The notes: generated by a model from the letters alone, not told the origin. DNA of 64,000 bases from Stackebrandtia endophytica (GCF_006716355.1 NZ_VFOW01000001.1:744001-808000); one strand, 5' to 3'. Shown: positions 26,578 through 35,654, numbered from the stretch's first letter. Program-made: numbers and translations.

Positions 26578-27681
26578 TCAATCGTCCACCCGGATGGCAA
26601 GGACGGCGACGTCGTCGCGGATGCGGGCTCCGAAGGCGTCCAGGTCGGAGTCGATGAACTCGGCCAATTCGACGGTTTCCATCCGGCCGACTTCGGACAG
26701 GCGGCGTCCCAATCGGTCGATCAGCGGATAGAACCGGCCCTTGCGGTCGCGGGCCTCGATGACCCCGTCGGTGTAGGCCAGCAACAGGTCGTCGTCGGTC
26801 AGGCTCACCGTGATCGTGGCGACTTCGCTCGTCAACTGTCCGGCGAGTCCCAGTGGCGGCCCGGGCGGCGCGTGTAGTTCACGTACCTCGCCTTCGCGCA
26901 GCAGCAGTGGGGTCGGGTGGCCGTAGGTGATGATGCGGACCTCCCGGTTACCGGGTGGAAACTCCATCATCAGAGCTGTCGCGAACGATGTCGCCCACTC
27001 GCTTCGTCCGGAGTTGTCCCAGGTCATGCGCCGCTCCAGTCGGACGCCCAGCCGGTCGAGGTCGGGATCGTCGAGCACTCCCTCTCGGAAGCTTCCCAGC
27101 AGCGCCGAGACCGTGGAGACCGCGTCGAGACCGTGTCCCTTCACATCGCCGACGATCACCCGTACTCCGTAGGACGTGTTCTGGACGTCGAAGAGGTCAC
27201 CCCCGACCATGGTGTCCTGTTCGGCGGGGCGGTACCAGGCGGCGCAGCGCAGTGAACCGATCTCGTCGGGAATGTTGGGAAGCACGGCCAGTTGAGCAGC
27301 CTCCGCCACCGTGTTGACTCGGACCAGTCGGGCGCTGTATCTCTCCCGGACCCAGGCCATGAGCACGCTCATCAGGCAGATTCCGACGAGCATCGACAAT
27401 CCGTCGGTATCGGTGTCGTACACCGAGGAGTCGTGGCCTGCGTACAGGTACAGCCATGAGAAGAGTCCGATGCTGGCCGCCGAGACCAGCGAGGTGAACA
27501 GTGGTCCGTTCATCAAGGCCGCCAACGGGGGCATCGCCACCACGGCGAAGGTGAATTGAACGTCGGCGGGCGTAAGCAGGTGGGCGGGTACCAGTGCCAC
27601 CAACACGAGAAGGGGCAGCCAGCGCGCCCAGCCTGGGGCGCGTTCGCCGGGTAGCGCCTTTCGCGTCGTCAGCTGAAGCAC
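26578..27681 (-). CDS. membrane-bound SpoIIE-type (PP2C) serine/threonine phosphatase
   Basis: The 367-residue protein has four hydrophobic segments (about 15-110), a short coiled linker (RYSARLVRVNTVAEAAQLAVL) and a PPM phosphatase domain. That domain carries metal-binding acids in GGDLFDV, GDVKGHGLDA, YTDGVIEAR and IRDDVAVL. Such phosphatases usually act on anti-sigma-factor antagonists. The start is GTG 27681 because GGGAGG lies 6 nt upstream; GTG 27684 and 27771 are also in frame. Its 3' end lies 4 nt from the MgtC stop. Confidence 0.88.
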   Translation of the reverse strand: MLQLTTRKALPGERAPGWARWLPLLVLVALVPAHLLTPADVQFTFAVVAMPPLAALMNGPLFTSLVSAASIGLFSWLYLYAGHDSSVYDTDTDGLSMLVGICLMSVLMAWVRERYSARLVRVNTVAEAAQLAVLPNIPDEIGSLRCAAWYRPAEQDTMVGGDLFDVQNTSYGVRVIVGDVKGHGLDAVSTVSALLGSFREGVLDDPDLDRLGVRLERRMTWDNSGRSEWATSFATALMMEFPPGNREVRIITYGHPTPLLLREGEVRELHAPPGPPLGLAGQLTSEVATITVSLTDDDLLLAYTDGVIEARDRKGRFYPLIDRLGRRLSEVGRMETVELAEFIDSDLDAFGARIRDDVAVLAIRVDD

Positions 27682-27828
27682 CACGGTCCTCCCGTTGTCC
27701 CCGATCCGCGTGTGACCGGGTACTACCTTGGATTCTCTTACGACATCGATGTCTTCACGAGTCGTTTCCACAGGTTGCGCCCGGTGCCGGGGTGTGCGCC
27801 ACTCCGAACGGAGATTATGGATACACTC

Positions 27829-27847
27829 ACTATCGATAACGGATAGT
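27829..27847. promoter_or_regulatory. palindrome between the phosphatase and the ABA4-like gene
   Basis: ACTATC and GATAGT are perfect 6-bp arms with a 7-nt centre (GATAACG), in an unusually AT-rich patch in the divergent region. It could be an operator for either gene. The regulator is unknown. Confidence 0.35.
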
Positions 27848-27869
27848 CCAAGTATCTATGGAGTCCCTC

Positions 27870-28322
27870 ATGGCCGAGATCCTGTTCAACCTCGTGTTCC
27901 CACTGGCCGCACCGTTCTGGTTTCTCATGATCGTGTTGCCGACCTGGCGCTGGACGCCGCGCATCGTCACCTCCCCGCTGATCGCGTTGCCCGCCGCGGC
28001 GATCTACGTCGCCTTGCTCATCCCCCAGCTCGACGTGGTGATTCCCGCGGTTGCCAGTCCCCATCTGGCGGGAGTGGCCGAGCTGATCGGAACCGCCGAC
28101 GGCGCGGCACTGGCGTGGGCGCACTTCATCGCCTTCGACCTGTTCGTCGGGGCATGGATCTACCGCGATGCACGGGACCGGCGAATCCACCCGCTGATCA
28201 TGGCACCGATCCTGTTCCTGACGATCCTGGTCGCACCGGCCGGGTTCGCCGTCTACCTGGGGGTTCGCATGCTCGGAAAACATCGCGGAGTGGATGGGGC
28301 CGAATCCGCGACCGCGAAATGA
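27870..28322 (+). CDS. ABA4-like (DUF4281) integral membrane protein
   Basis: The 150-residue protein has four hydrophobic segments. The stretches FNLVFPLAAPFWFLMIVLP, WAHFIAFDLFVGAWIYRDARDR and PILFLTILVAPAGFAVYLG match the ABA4 family, whose plant member is needed for neoxanthin synthesis. Bacterial members are uncharacterised. ATG 27870 follows GGAG by 6 nt and is preferred to ATG 27858, whose codons overlap that ribosome binding site. No carotenoid gene is nearby. Confidence 0.75.
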   Translation: MAEILFNLVFPLAAPFWFLMIVLPTWRWTPRIVTSPLIALPAAAIYVALLIPQLDVVIPAVASPHLAGVAELIGTADGAALAWAHFIAFDLFVGAWIYRDARDRRIHPLIMAPILFLTILVAPAGFAVYLGVRMLGKHRGVDGAESATAK

Positions 28323-28474
28323 CGGTCACGGTGAGGAAACGACGACACCCGATCGCAGGATCGCACCCGGGGCCGAGGGGGCACGATCGCATCGTCGCCG
28401 AGGCTCGGGGTGGTTCGCCGGTCGCCCGCTCGAACGTCCCGACCTCGAGGCTCGATCCTCACCGTGGACCGAAG

Positions 28475-28498
28475 GCACCCGGGCCATCGCCCGGGTGC
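28475..28498. terminator. bidirectional hairpin terminator
   Basis: GCACCCGGGC and GCCCGGGTGC form a perfect 10-bp stem with a 4-nt loop (CATC). It lies between the convergent ABA4-like and M15 peptidase genes and can serve both. Confidence 0.7.
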
Positions 28499-28506
28499 GG
28501 AGATTG

Positions 28507-29238
28507 CTAGCTGACGCCGCAGCTGGGCGCCGACCAGAACCGGCTCGGCCGGGTGTCGAGGTGAACGTGGTCGTTGTGCCCGGGGTAACCGGGGCCGAGG
28601 ATTCCGGCGAAACCGTGGTTGCGGGCCTGCTTGGCCATGGTGCAGAAGGAGTGAGAGCCGGTCAGGTCGGCCGCGTCACCGTATAGGTGGCGGCTGTTGG
28701 ACGCACCGCCGACTGCACTGTTGCACGAGGTGCTGCGGAAACCACTGCTGATGGTGATCGCACGGTCGCCCAAGGCGTGACGCAGCGCCTCCAACTTCCA
28801 CATGGTGCGCAAGGCGTTGGCCTTGGCCGTGGCGGCACTGACCTTTCCGCCGCCCCAGGTGCTGTTGCACTTGTTCAATTCCGCGTAGGTGAAGTGGATC
28901 GGAGTGTTGTCCGAGCTTTGAATCGAGTAGATCTTGCTGAACGTGTTCGGTCCGGCGACACCGTCGGCGGACAACCCGTAAGCCTGCTGGAATCGGGTGA
29001 CGGCCCCCTTGGTCGCCGGCCCGAACGCACCGTCGATCGCCAGAACCGCACCGTATCCGGGGTATCCGGCGACTCGGATCTGCAACTGGGTCACATCCGC
29101 GCCGGACATGCCCTCCTTCAACGTGCGCGACCACGAGTAGGCCGCGTGTGCCGTTCCGCCGGTCAATCCAATGACCGCGGCCGTTGTCGGCACCGCTACC
29201 GCGGCGGTCAGGAACGAACGCCTTGATGTTTTGGACAT
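28507..29238 (-). CDS. Tat-exported zinc D-Ala-D-Ala carboxypeptidase (M15A) with peptidoglycan-binding domain
   Basis: The 243-residue protein has a twin-arginine signal (KTSRRSFLTAA, cleaved near AHA, about residue 33). A PG_binding_1 domain follows (about 45-100: GMSGADVTQLQIRVAG, IDGAFGPATKGAV), then an M15A peptidase with SSGFRS, SRHLYGDAADLTG (zinc His and Asp) and HNDHVHLD (third ligand). The layout matches the Streptomyces albus G enzyme. It trims peptidoglycan stem peptides outside the cell. ATG 29238 is chosen for the Tat motif; GGAGGG lies 10 nt upstream. Confidence 0.92.
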   Translation of the reverse strand: MSKTSRRSFLTAAVAVPTTAAVIGLTGGTAHAAYSWSRTLKEGMSGADVTQLQIRVAGYPGYGAVLAIDGAFGPATKGAVTRFQQAYGLSADGVAGPNTFSKIYSIQSSDNTPIHFTYAELNKCNSTWGGGKVSAATAKANALRTMWKLEALRHALGDRAITISSGFRSTSCNSAVGGASNSRHLYGDAADLTGSHSFCTMAKQARNHGFAGILGPGYPGHNDHVHLDTRPSRFWSAPSCGVS

Positions 29239-29818
29239 AACTGGTATTCCCTCCAGTGTGGTGTAAGCCGCCGGGCGAGCGACTTGAGCCATCAGGATGC
29301 CCGACCGAACCCGAAACGTCAAGAAACTCATCGATATTTAAATTGAATGAAACTTTTCTACATTGTCGGTTCGCCCACCACCCCACATGAATTTCACAAC
29401 TCGCGAAATCGGCGCGAGGTCGACCACGCCACCACGGCTGTGACCTCGACCGGAACGACCAGCAGGCAAACATGGCCCGCCGGGTGAAACCATCAGCGGA
29501 TCACCACGCGAAAACGTCACCACAATGGAAACAAAGAGGAATGTCCAGGGTGCATCAGGCACGATCACCTCGCCCCATGACGGCAATTCCCCCATTTGAG
29601 GCGAGGATTCGACATTGACGACACATGGTGACCGAACGGCACCCGCGAACCGGCCGCCCGGCGACACCGCGAGACAGCTGAAGTCACGTTCAGCCCGCTT
29701 AAGCCCCGGTTCAGCAAAACCGGTCTACATTCAAATTATGGGGTGGAGGTTGGAGGCCCCCGCGGTTCGCGATTCCGGGTCTCACCGTTCGATCCACCGC
29801 CCTGCCCCCACTCCGGTG
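29239..29818. other. 580-bp intergenic region
   Basis: It holds the peptidase promoter on the minus strand and the end of the convergent-side methyltransferase gene. The first 150 bp are AT-rich for this genome. A hairpin CCGGTT-(6 nt)-AACCGG lies at 29706-29723. A 109-codon minus-strand frame (29338-29667) is open, but its Gly/Pro/Arg-rich product resembles nothing and has no ribosome binding site, so I do not call it. Confidence 0.45.
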
Positions 29819-30571
29819 TCAGTCCGGCGCACGACAGGTCAACAGGAACCGGTGATGGCGCACCGGAAACGAACCCTCGGCCTCGATCCGCTCATGCAAC
29901 TGCCGCAATCGATCCCGGTACTTGGGGACGGTGAACCCGTCGATGTGCCACGGTGCGATACGCAGGAACAGAACGACGGCACCGATGTCGGCGAACGCGC
30001 CCTCGCAGTGCTCCTCCCTCGCGTCGATGACGGTGAACCCCTCCGCCGTCATCCGGGCCATCGCGGTGGCCAGGTCCCAGGCGATGTGCACCGGTGGCGG
30101 CGCGCCCAACTGGTCGTTGATCTCGGCGAGGTCGGTCCCACCGACCTGCTGGGTGATAAAGGTTCCACTCGGTGCCAGCACCCGGGCCAGCTCCGGTGCG
30201 TCGAAGGATTCGTGCCGATTCAGGATCAGGTCGAACTCGCCGTCGGGGAACGGAAGGTCCTCATTGTCCTCGGTGTGGGTCTGCGAGACGTCGACTCCCA
30301 ACGAGGCCAGTCTCTCCCGCGCGACGGGCACATTGGGGGCGTACCCCTCGGTCGCCGATACCTTGGCGGATAGAGGAAACAGGCTGGACAGGAACTCGCC
30401 GCCGCCGGTACCCATGTCCAGAACGCGGTCGGCGTCGTCCAGATGAGCCTTGATCAACGATCGGTAGTCCCAGCTGGTCGGCTGTTCGGTGAAGCGATCG
30501 CCGAACAAACTGAAGTCCCACCCCTTGAACAATGCCCGCTCGGCGTCGATGAGGAGTTCGTCGAAACCCAT
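29819..30571 (-). CDS. class I SAM-dependent methyltransferase
   Basis: The 250-residue protein has motif I RVLDMGTGGGEFL (about 49-61), acidic motif II at KVSATEGYAPN, and DLPFPDGEFDLILNRHE as motif IV. The 23S rRNA and small-molecule methyltransferases of this type cannot be separated by eye. The ATG at 30571 lies 6 nt after TAGCCT (30578-30583), so the transcript is probably leaderless. The gene stands alone between two other units. Confidence 0.82.
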   Translation of the reverse strand: MGFDELLIDAERALFKGWDFSLFGDRFTEQPTSWDYRSLIKAHLDDADRVLDMGTGGGEFLSSLFPLSAKVSATEGYAPNVPVARERLASLGVDVSQTHTEDNEDLPFPDGEFDLILNRHESFDAPELARVLAPSGTFITQQVGGTDLAEINDQLGAPPPVHIAWDLATAMARMTAEGFTVIDAREEHCEGAFADIGAVVLFLRIAPWHIDGFTVPKYRDRLRQLHERIEAEGSFPVRHHRFLLTCRAPD

Positions 30572-30602
30572 GGCGCAAGGCTAGAACCCGCCTCCGCCCG
30601 GG

Positions 30603-30929
30603 TCAACCGGATTCTCCCGACCACCGCGCCGCCGCGATGTCGATCCGTGGCAGGTGGCCGGCCGCATTCGACTGCCGCAGCGGGGTTCCCTCCTCCCGGT
30701 ACCGCGCCAACGCCTCGGCCTCATGTCCGGGCAGTAGCCGACCATCGGAACGCACCACACGCCACCACGCGACCGCCGAACCGTAGTGCGACATAACCCG
30801 CCCGACCTGGCGGGGCCCACCGTGCCCCAGGTACTCGGCGACGTCACCGTAGGTCATCACCGCGCCGTCGGGAATCAGCTCCACCACCGACAGAACCTCG
30901 TCGGCGAAATCAGGCAGCGTCTCAGTCAC
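30603..30929 (-). CDS. alkyltransferase-like protein (ATL, MGMT family without catalytic Cys)
   Basis: The 108-residue protein matches the DNA-binding domain of O6-alkylguanine-DNA methyltransferase (IPDGAVMTYGDVAEYLG, PRQVGRVM). At the active-site PCHRV position it reads AWWRV, with Trp in place of Cys. ATL proteins with Trp there bind alkylated guanine and hand it to nucleotide excision repair. The start is GTG 30929 (VTETLPDFA), which overlaps the PrsW gene end by 8 nt. Confidence 0.85.
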   Translation of the reverse strand: MTETLPDFADEVLSVVELIPDGAVMTYGDVAEYLGHGGPRQVGRVMSHYGSAVAWWRVVRSDGRLLPGHEAEALARYREEGTPLRQSNAAGHLPRIDIAAARWSGESG

Positions 30930-32118
30930 TCGGCATATTCTGCCGTACACCGGGGAGCCGGGCGGCCTCCATCTCCTCCCGAATGCCGCGGACGTTCATA
31001 CTGGCCACGACGATGTCCAATGCGGTCTCCGGGTTCTGACGCGCCCGCTTGGCCCTGGCCAACGCGTCGGCCAGATCGGTTTGCGCCTTCTGCATGCGCG
31101 ACACCAGTTTCTTTCCGGGCGTGCCGTATATGAACTCGGCCTGGTTGCGTGCGCGTTTACGGGTCCGCAGATTACGCATGGAGGACATCTCCTCCTTCGT
31201 GATCACCGTCTCGGGTTGACCATCCATGATGTCGGCGAACCAACGCCAGTCACGGTGTAGAGCGTGTCGGTACAGAGCCAGGAAGAAGACGAGGATCAGG
31301 ACGCCCTTTCCATAGGCGGCGAACACCCCGAGTGCGTCGGGCAACCAATCGGGCAACGGTGAGTTCCACAGCAGGTGCATGCCCCACGCCGCCACGAACA
31401 GTGCGGCGGCGACACCGTAGCGGATCAACGGTGTGCGTTTACTGGTCACGGCGAACGCGACACCCAGTCCGGCGACGCCGGAGTAGATCGGGTGGCTCCA
31501 CGGACCGGCGACCAGGATGCGTGTGATCGTGATGGACAACGAACCGGCCAGGTCGCTGTTGGGATTGGACACCGCGAAGTTGACCGCGTAGGTCAGGTTC
31601 TCCACGACCTGGAACCCAAGTCCGCAGAACGCGCCGTATATGAGGCCGTCGAGTGAGCGGTGGAAGTGTTCGCGCACGATGAGGACCAACGCCACGACGC
31701 CGAGGGTCTTCACCCACTCCTCGTTGAGTGGGCCGGCGATCGCCGGCCCCCAGGTGGTGGCGAACGGTACGCCGTACAGTTTGGTCAGCAGCGAGAGCAG
31801 GTTGTTGTTCGCGATGATGGCGACGGAGGTCGCGACCAGTCCGCCCCAGATGAACGCGGCGGCGCGCACCGCGGCGGGCTCTCGTTCGAATAGATCCATC
31901 CGGCCCAGAATCCAGATGAAGACGGCGGCGAGTATGCCGTTGAGCAGGATGGCGATCCACAGTGCTGTCGACAGTTGACGGACGGCACCGGTGAGGGTCT
32001 CTCCGATGTGGATGAGTCCGAATCCGACGAGACCGACGTACAACCAGAACGCCGGCCGTCGAACTCTGACGAAGGTGCCCTGGCCTTCCACGACCACGCG
32101 GGTCATCTGTCCGGTCAC
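30922..32118 (-). CDS. PrsW-family intramembrane metalloprotease
   Basis: The 398-residue protein has about nine membrane segments. The PrsW motifs are all present: PLNEEWVKTLG (EExxK, about 130), FQVVENLTYA, WSHPIYSG and HLLWN. A cytoplasmic C-terminal tail of about 100 residues is rich in Arg, Lys and Ala and predicted helical. Family members cut anti-sigma factors or are of unknown role. The start codon GTG overlaps the upstream stop (GTGA, 32115-32118). It is the middle gene of a three-gene operon. Confidence 0.88.
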   Translation of the reverse strand: MTGQMTRVVVEGQGTFVRVRRPAFWLYVGLVGFGLIHIGETLTGAVRQLSTALWIAILLNGILAAVFIWILGRMDLFEREPAAVRAAAFIWGGLVATSVAIIANNNLLSLLTKLYGVPFATTWGPAIAGPLNEEWVKTLGVVALVLIVREHFHRSLDGLIYGAFCGLGFQVVENLTYAVNFAVSNPNSDLAGSLSITITRILVAGPWSHPIYSGVAGLGVAFAVTSKRTPLIRYGVAAALFVAAWGMHLLWNSPLPDWLPDALGVFAAYGKGVLILVFFLALYRHALHRDWRWFADIMDGQPETVITKEEMSSMRNLRTRKRARNQAEFIYGTPGKKLVSRMQKAQTDLADALARAKRARQNPETALDIVVASMNVRGIREEMEAARLPGVRQNMPSD

Positions 32119-32714
32119 GACACCTCCAATGTGGCCAGGATTCGTTCGATGGTCATCGCCTCGCCGTCCAGCCGGCCCAGTGGCGCCCGGGCGACCACGA
32201 CGGCGGCGATCTCGCCATCGCCCAGGACGTACAGGTTTCCGCCGTATCGTTCGCCGGTGAGGGTTCCCCGGTAGCCGGTGAGCCCGGTGGGCGAGGTGTA
32301 GGGAGTCTTTCCGGTGGTGAACATTGGTGGATCGGCGTTGCCCAAGTCTCGGGACTGCCTGTCGAACAGGACGGAGAAGTCACCCACTCCGGCGACCGCC
32401 GTGGCCTCCAGCCATATGGAGCCCTGCACCAGCACCACCGAGCTCTGCCGGTTCTCACCCGTCGCGGTGCCCCAGCCGCCGCCGTCGTCGGGAATGGTCA
32501 GTGTGACCTGCCCGATCGAACCGGTTTCGGGTGTGCCGATCGCGGTCAACGTCATGACGGTTCCCGGCGCCAGTTCGGTCTCCCCGGAGACCGCATTGTT
32601 CCATTGTGTCCACAAGATCGCAGGGAGGAACACCGCGATCGCCAGAGCCACCGCCGACCATGTCTTGTGGCGCTCCAGTCCTACTCGGTTGAGCCGGACG
32701 GCACCTTCGATCAC
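32115..32714 (-). CDS. single-pass membrane protein of unknown function
   Basis: The 199-residue protein has one hydrophobic segment near residues 20-36 (AVALAIAVFLPAILW), then about 160 extracytoplasmic residues rich in Gly, Thr and Val that look beta-stranded. I do not recognise the family. It is translationally coupled to PrsW, so it may be a partner or substrate of that protease; this is inference. GTG 32714 follows GGGGA closely; an in-frame ATG at 32747 lacks a ribosome binding site. Confidence 0.65.
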   Translation of the reverse strand: MIEGAVRLNRVGLERHKTWSAVALAIAVFLPAILWTQWNNAVSGETELAPGTVMTLTAIGTPETGSIGQVTLTIPDDGGGWGTATGENRQSSVVLVQGSIWLEATAVAGVGDFSVLFDRQSRDLGNADPPMFTTGKTPYTSPTGLTGYRGTLTGERYGGNLYVLGDGEIAAVVVARAPLGRLDGEAMTIERILATLEVS

Positions 32715-32887
32715 CCTTGTCCCCCTATGTCCGCTTCCATCCGTCAATCATCGCCGAAATCGACGATTCGCGACACCCCAACCACCCGACTTCGCACACC
32801 GCGTCCGACACACCCTCACTCGACGTCGCCGGGTGGTCGGCCGAACGTCGCCGTGTGTCCATCGGATGACCACTGCGGACGCACGGC

Positions 32888-32906
32888 GGCTGCCAGTCTG
32901 GCAGCC
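32888..32906. promoter_or_regulatory. perfect 19-bp palindrome upstream of the GH1 gene
   Basis: GGCTGCCAG, a central T and CTGGCAGCC form perfect 9-bp arms. It ends 3 nt before the -35 box of the GH1 promoter and lies in the divergent region shared with the PrsW operon. This is the form expected of a dimeric repressor or activator site; no regulator gene adjoins it. Confidence 0.6.
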
Positions 32907-32909
32907 TAG

Positions 32910-32938
32910 TTGTCGTGAGCATCCAAGCGGGGTAATAC
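32910..32938 (+). promoter_or_regulatory. GH1 gene promoter
   Basis: TTGTCG (32910-32915), a 17-nt spacer and TAATAC (32933-32938) are a good sigma-70-type match for this GC-rich genome. The start codon is 82 nt downstream. Confidence 0.55.
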
Positions 32939-33020
32939 TTTGCGGCTCGTCGGGGGTAAGTGTCGGGACCTCGAAACTGGTAGGTTCGCCAACGACGCAC
33001 CACCCCCGAGGAGGTCACCC

Positions 33021-34379
33021 ATGCGGATGATGCCCGAGTTTCCAGCCGATTTCGTCTGGGGTGTGGCGACCTCGGCGTTTCAGATCGAGGGGGCGGTGGA
33101 CACCGACGGCCGCGGGCGTTCGGTGTGGGACACCTTCGTGGACATTCCCGGTCGGATTCGCGGTGATCACATCGCCGACACCGCGTGCGATCACTATCGG
33201 CGGTATCCCGAGGATGTTGAGTTGATGCGCCGACTCGGGGTCGACGCCTATCGGTTCTCGATCTCCTGGCCACGGATCGTTCCGGCGGGGCGGGGCACGG
33301 TGAACCAGGCGGGACTGGATTTCTACGATCGGTTGGTCGATGCGTTGTCGGCCGTGGGCATCCGGCCGATGCCCACGTTGTTTCACTGGGATCTTCCGCA
33401 GGAGTCGGAGGATCGGGGTGGCTGGCTTCGGCGTGAGACGGCCGAGGAGTTCGCCGAGTACACCGAGGTGGTGGCCGCACGGTTGGGTGATCGGGTCACT
33501 GATTGGATCACGCTGAACGAGCCGTTCGAGCACATGGCGTTGGGTTACGGCCTGGGTGTCCACGCGCCGGGACATACGATGGGTTTGGCGGCGTTGCCGG
33601 TGGCGCATCATCAACTGTTGGCGCATGGCCTGGCCACCGGGGTGTTGCGTGAGGCCGGTGCCGATCGGGTTCTGTTGACCAACAGCTATTCGCCGGTGCA
33701 TCCGACCAGTGAGTCGGCCGGCGACGTGGCAGCCGCCGAGGCGTATGACCGACTGCACCACGCGCTGTTCACCGACCCGGTTCTCCTGGGTGAATACCCG
33801 GATCTATCCATTATGGGCATTGACCGGCCCGACGTGGTTCGCGACGGTGACCTGGCGGTGATCAGTCGTCCGATCGATGGACTGGGCGTCAACTATTACA
33901 GCCCCAGCCGGGTGGCGGCGGCCGAGAACCGGGCGATGTTGCCGTTTCAGCTGGTCGAGTTCGACGGTGCCGACCGGACCGATTTCGGATGGCCGGTGAT
34001 CCCGTCGGGCTTGACACGCACGCTGACGGATCTCACGGCCCGGTACGGGGCGGCGCTGCCACCGTTGTGGGTGACCGAGAACGGTTGCGCCTACAGTGTC
34101 GAGGCCGATGCGGGCGGCCGGATTCACGATCAAGCCAGGATCGACTACCTGGATGCGCATCTGCGAGCCGTCCACTCCGCCGTCGAACAGGGCGCGGATG
34201 TGCGCGGCTACTTCTGTTGGTCACTTTTGGACAATTTCGAATGGGCCGAGGGGTTCGATCAACACTTCGGCCTGGTCGCGGTGGATCCCGACAGTCGAGA
34301 TCGACGCACCAAGGACTCGTTCGACTGGTATCGCCGCCTCATCGCCGATCAAACCGGTCGGCGCGCAGCGGCGGAATAG
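33021..34379 (+). CDS. family 1 glycoside hydrolase (beta-glucosidase)
   Basis: The 452-residue protein is of full length for GH1. The acid/base Glu167 lies in TLNEP and the nucleophile Glu353 in VTENG. FVWGVATSAFQIEGA at the N-terminus and the aglycone-site stretches SWPRIVP and FHWDLPQ are intact. There is no signal peptide, so it acts on imported disaccharides, probably cellobiose-like. GAGGAGG lies 6 nt before ATG 33021, which settles the start. A perfect palindrome and a good promoter precede it. It could use sugars taken up by the ABC importer at 21-25 kb, but that link is a guess. Confidence 0.95.
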   Translation: MRMMPEFPADFVWGVATSAFQIEGAVDTDGRGRSVWDTFVDIPGRIRGDHIADTACDHYRRYPEDVELMRRLGVDAYRFSISWPRIVPAGRGTVNQAGLDFYDRLVDALSAVGIRPMPTLFHWDLPQESEDRGGWLRRETAEEFAEYTEVVAARLGDRVTDWITLNEPFEHMALGYGLGVHAPGHTMGLAALPVAHHQLLAHGLATGVLREAGADRVLLTNSYSPVHPTSESAGDVAAAEAYDRLHHALFTDPVLLGEYPDLSIMGIDRPDVVRDGDLAVISRPIDGLGVNYYSPSRVAAAENRAMLPFQLVEFDGADRTDFGWPVIPSGLTRTLTDLTARYGAALPPLWVTENGCAYSVEADAGGRIHDQARIDYLDAHLRAVHSAVEQGADVRGYFCWSLLDNFEWAEGFDQHFGLVAVDPDSRDRRTKDSFDWYRRLIADQTGRRAAAE

Positions 34380-34495
34380 CCTCACGCCGGCACCCGCCGG
34401 ACAACCGAGGCGGTCAACGGGTCTCGACCTGAACGCCGACACCGGTGAGCAGATGGTCCGACCGGTCGCCACGCCCGGACCGACCCGCCGTGGCG

Positions 34496-34546
34496 ACCGC
34501 TCGGTTGTGACGTCCCGGTCCTCGCCGACCCGACCAACCGAGCGGT
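34496..34546. terminator. long-loop inverted repeat between GH1 and ilvE
   Basis: ACCGCTCGGTTG (34496-34507) and CAACCGAGCGGT (34535-34546) are perfect 12-bp arms with a 27-nt loop that can fold further. It lies between two convergent genes and may terminate both. Confidence 0.5.
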
Positions 34547-34556
34547 GGCACAACCG

Positions 34557-35654
34557 TCAGTCGACCACGCTGGTCCAGCCGTACGGGTCGGCGACCTTGC
34601 CGTGCTGGATGTCCAGCAGGTTCTGGCGGATCCGCTTGGTCAACGGACCGGCCTCCCCGGTTCCGGCGCTGAACTCGTGGTCCTTGTCGCGAACGACCCC
34701 GACCGGGGTGATGACGGCGGCGGTGCCGCAGGCGAACGCCTCGGTCAGATCACCGGATTCGGCGTCGGCGCGCCATTCGTCGATGTCGTACAGCCGCTCG
34801 ACGACTTCGTATCCGGCATCGCGGGCCAGTGTGAAGATCGCGTCGCGGGTGATGCCGGCGAGGATCGTGCCCAGCGGCGGAGTGACGACGGTCTTGTCCT
34901 TCTCATACACGAAGAACATGTTCATTCCGCCGAGTTCGTCGACGTAACGCCGGTGGACCGCGTCGAGGAAGACGACCTGCTCGCAACCGTGTTCGAGCGC
35001 TTCGGCCTGCGGTCGCAGCGAGGTGGCGTAGTTGCCACCGCATTTGGCCGCTCCGGTGCCGCCTGGGGCGGCCCGGGTGTACTCGTGGGAGACCCACAGG
35101 CTGACCGGTTTGGGGCCGGACTTGAAGTAGGCACCGGCCGGGGAGGCGATCACACAGTAGGTGAACTCCATGGCCGGGCGAACCCCCAGGAACTCCTCCG
35201 ATGCGAACATGAAGGGCCGCAGGTAGAGACTGGTGTCCTCGCCTTCGGGCACCCAGGCTCGATCGATGTCGATCAAGGCGCGCAGCGATCCCAGGAACAG
35301 CTCGGTCGGCAGCTGCGGCATGGCCATCCGTTCGGCGGACCGCTGGAACCGGGCGGCGTTCTCCTCGGCACGGAACAATCCGATCCGGCCGTCGGCGCGG
35401 TGGTACGCCTTCATCCCTTCGAAGATCTCCTGGGCGTAGTGCAACACCGCCGTCGCCGGAGACAGGGACAACGGCCCGAACGGACCGACTTCGGCACTGT
35501 GCCAGCCCTTGCCCTCGGTGTAACGAATGGTGACCATGTGGTCGGTGAAGTCACGCCCGAACCCGGGGTTCGCCAGGATCGCGCCGCGTTCGGCTTCCGA
35601 CCGTGGGTTGGGGTGAGGCCGAACCTCGAACTGGGACGGGTCGCTGCCAGTCAT
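34557..35654 (-). CDS. ilvE: branched-chain amino acid aminotransferase
   Basis: The 365-residue fold-type IV PLP enzyme performs the last step to Leu, Ile and Val. The stretches LHYAQEIFEGMKAYH, GGNYATSLRPQAEA (near the PLP-binding region) and EAFACGTAAVITPVG are the class II BCAT hallmarks; the catalytic Lys lies in the GTGAAKCGGNYA stretch by family position. ATG 35654 follows GGAGG by 8 nt and settles the start; the frame is open 126 nt further upstream but without a binding site. It lies directly downstream of leuB, as in Streptomyces. Confidence 0.95.
   Translation of the reverse strand: MTGSDPSQFEVRPHPNPRSEAERGAILANPGFGRDFTDHMVTIRYTEGKGWHSAEVGPFGPLSLSPATAVLHYAQEIFEGMKAYHRADGRIGLFRAEENAARFQRSAERMAMPQLPTELFLGSLRALIDIDRAWVPEGEDTSLYLRPFMFASEEFLGVRPAMEFTYCVIASPAGAYFKSGPKPVSLWVSHEYTRAAPGGTGAAKCGGNYATSLRPQAEALEHGCEQVVFLDAVHRRYVDELGGMNMFFVYEKDKTVVTPPLGTILAGITRDAIFTLARDAGYEVVERLYDIDEWRADAESGDLTEAFACGTAAVITPVGVVRDKDHEFSAGTGEAGPLTKRIRQNLLDIQHGKVADPYGWTSVVD

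Noticed and set aside
29338-29667. 109-codon minus-strand gene upstream of the M15 peptidase
   Set aside because: It has no ribosome binding site and a Gly/Pro/Arg-rich product, and it overlaps the expected promoter region of the peptidase gene.
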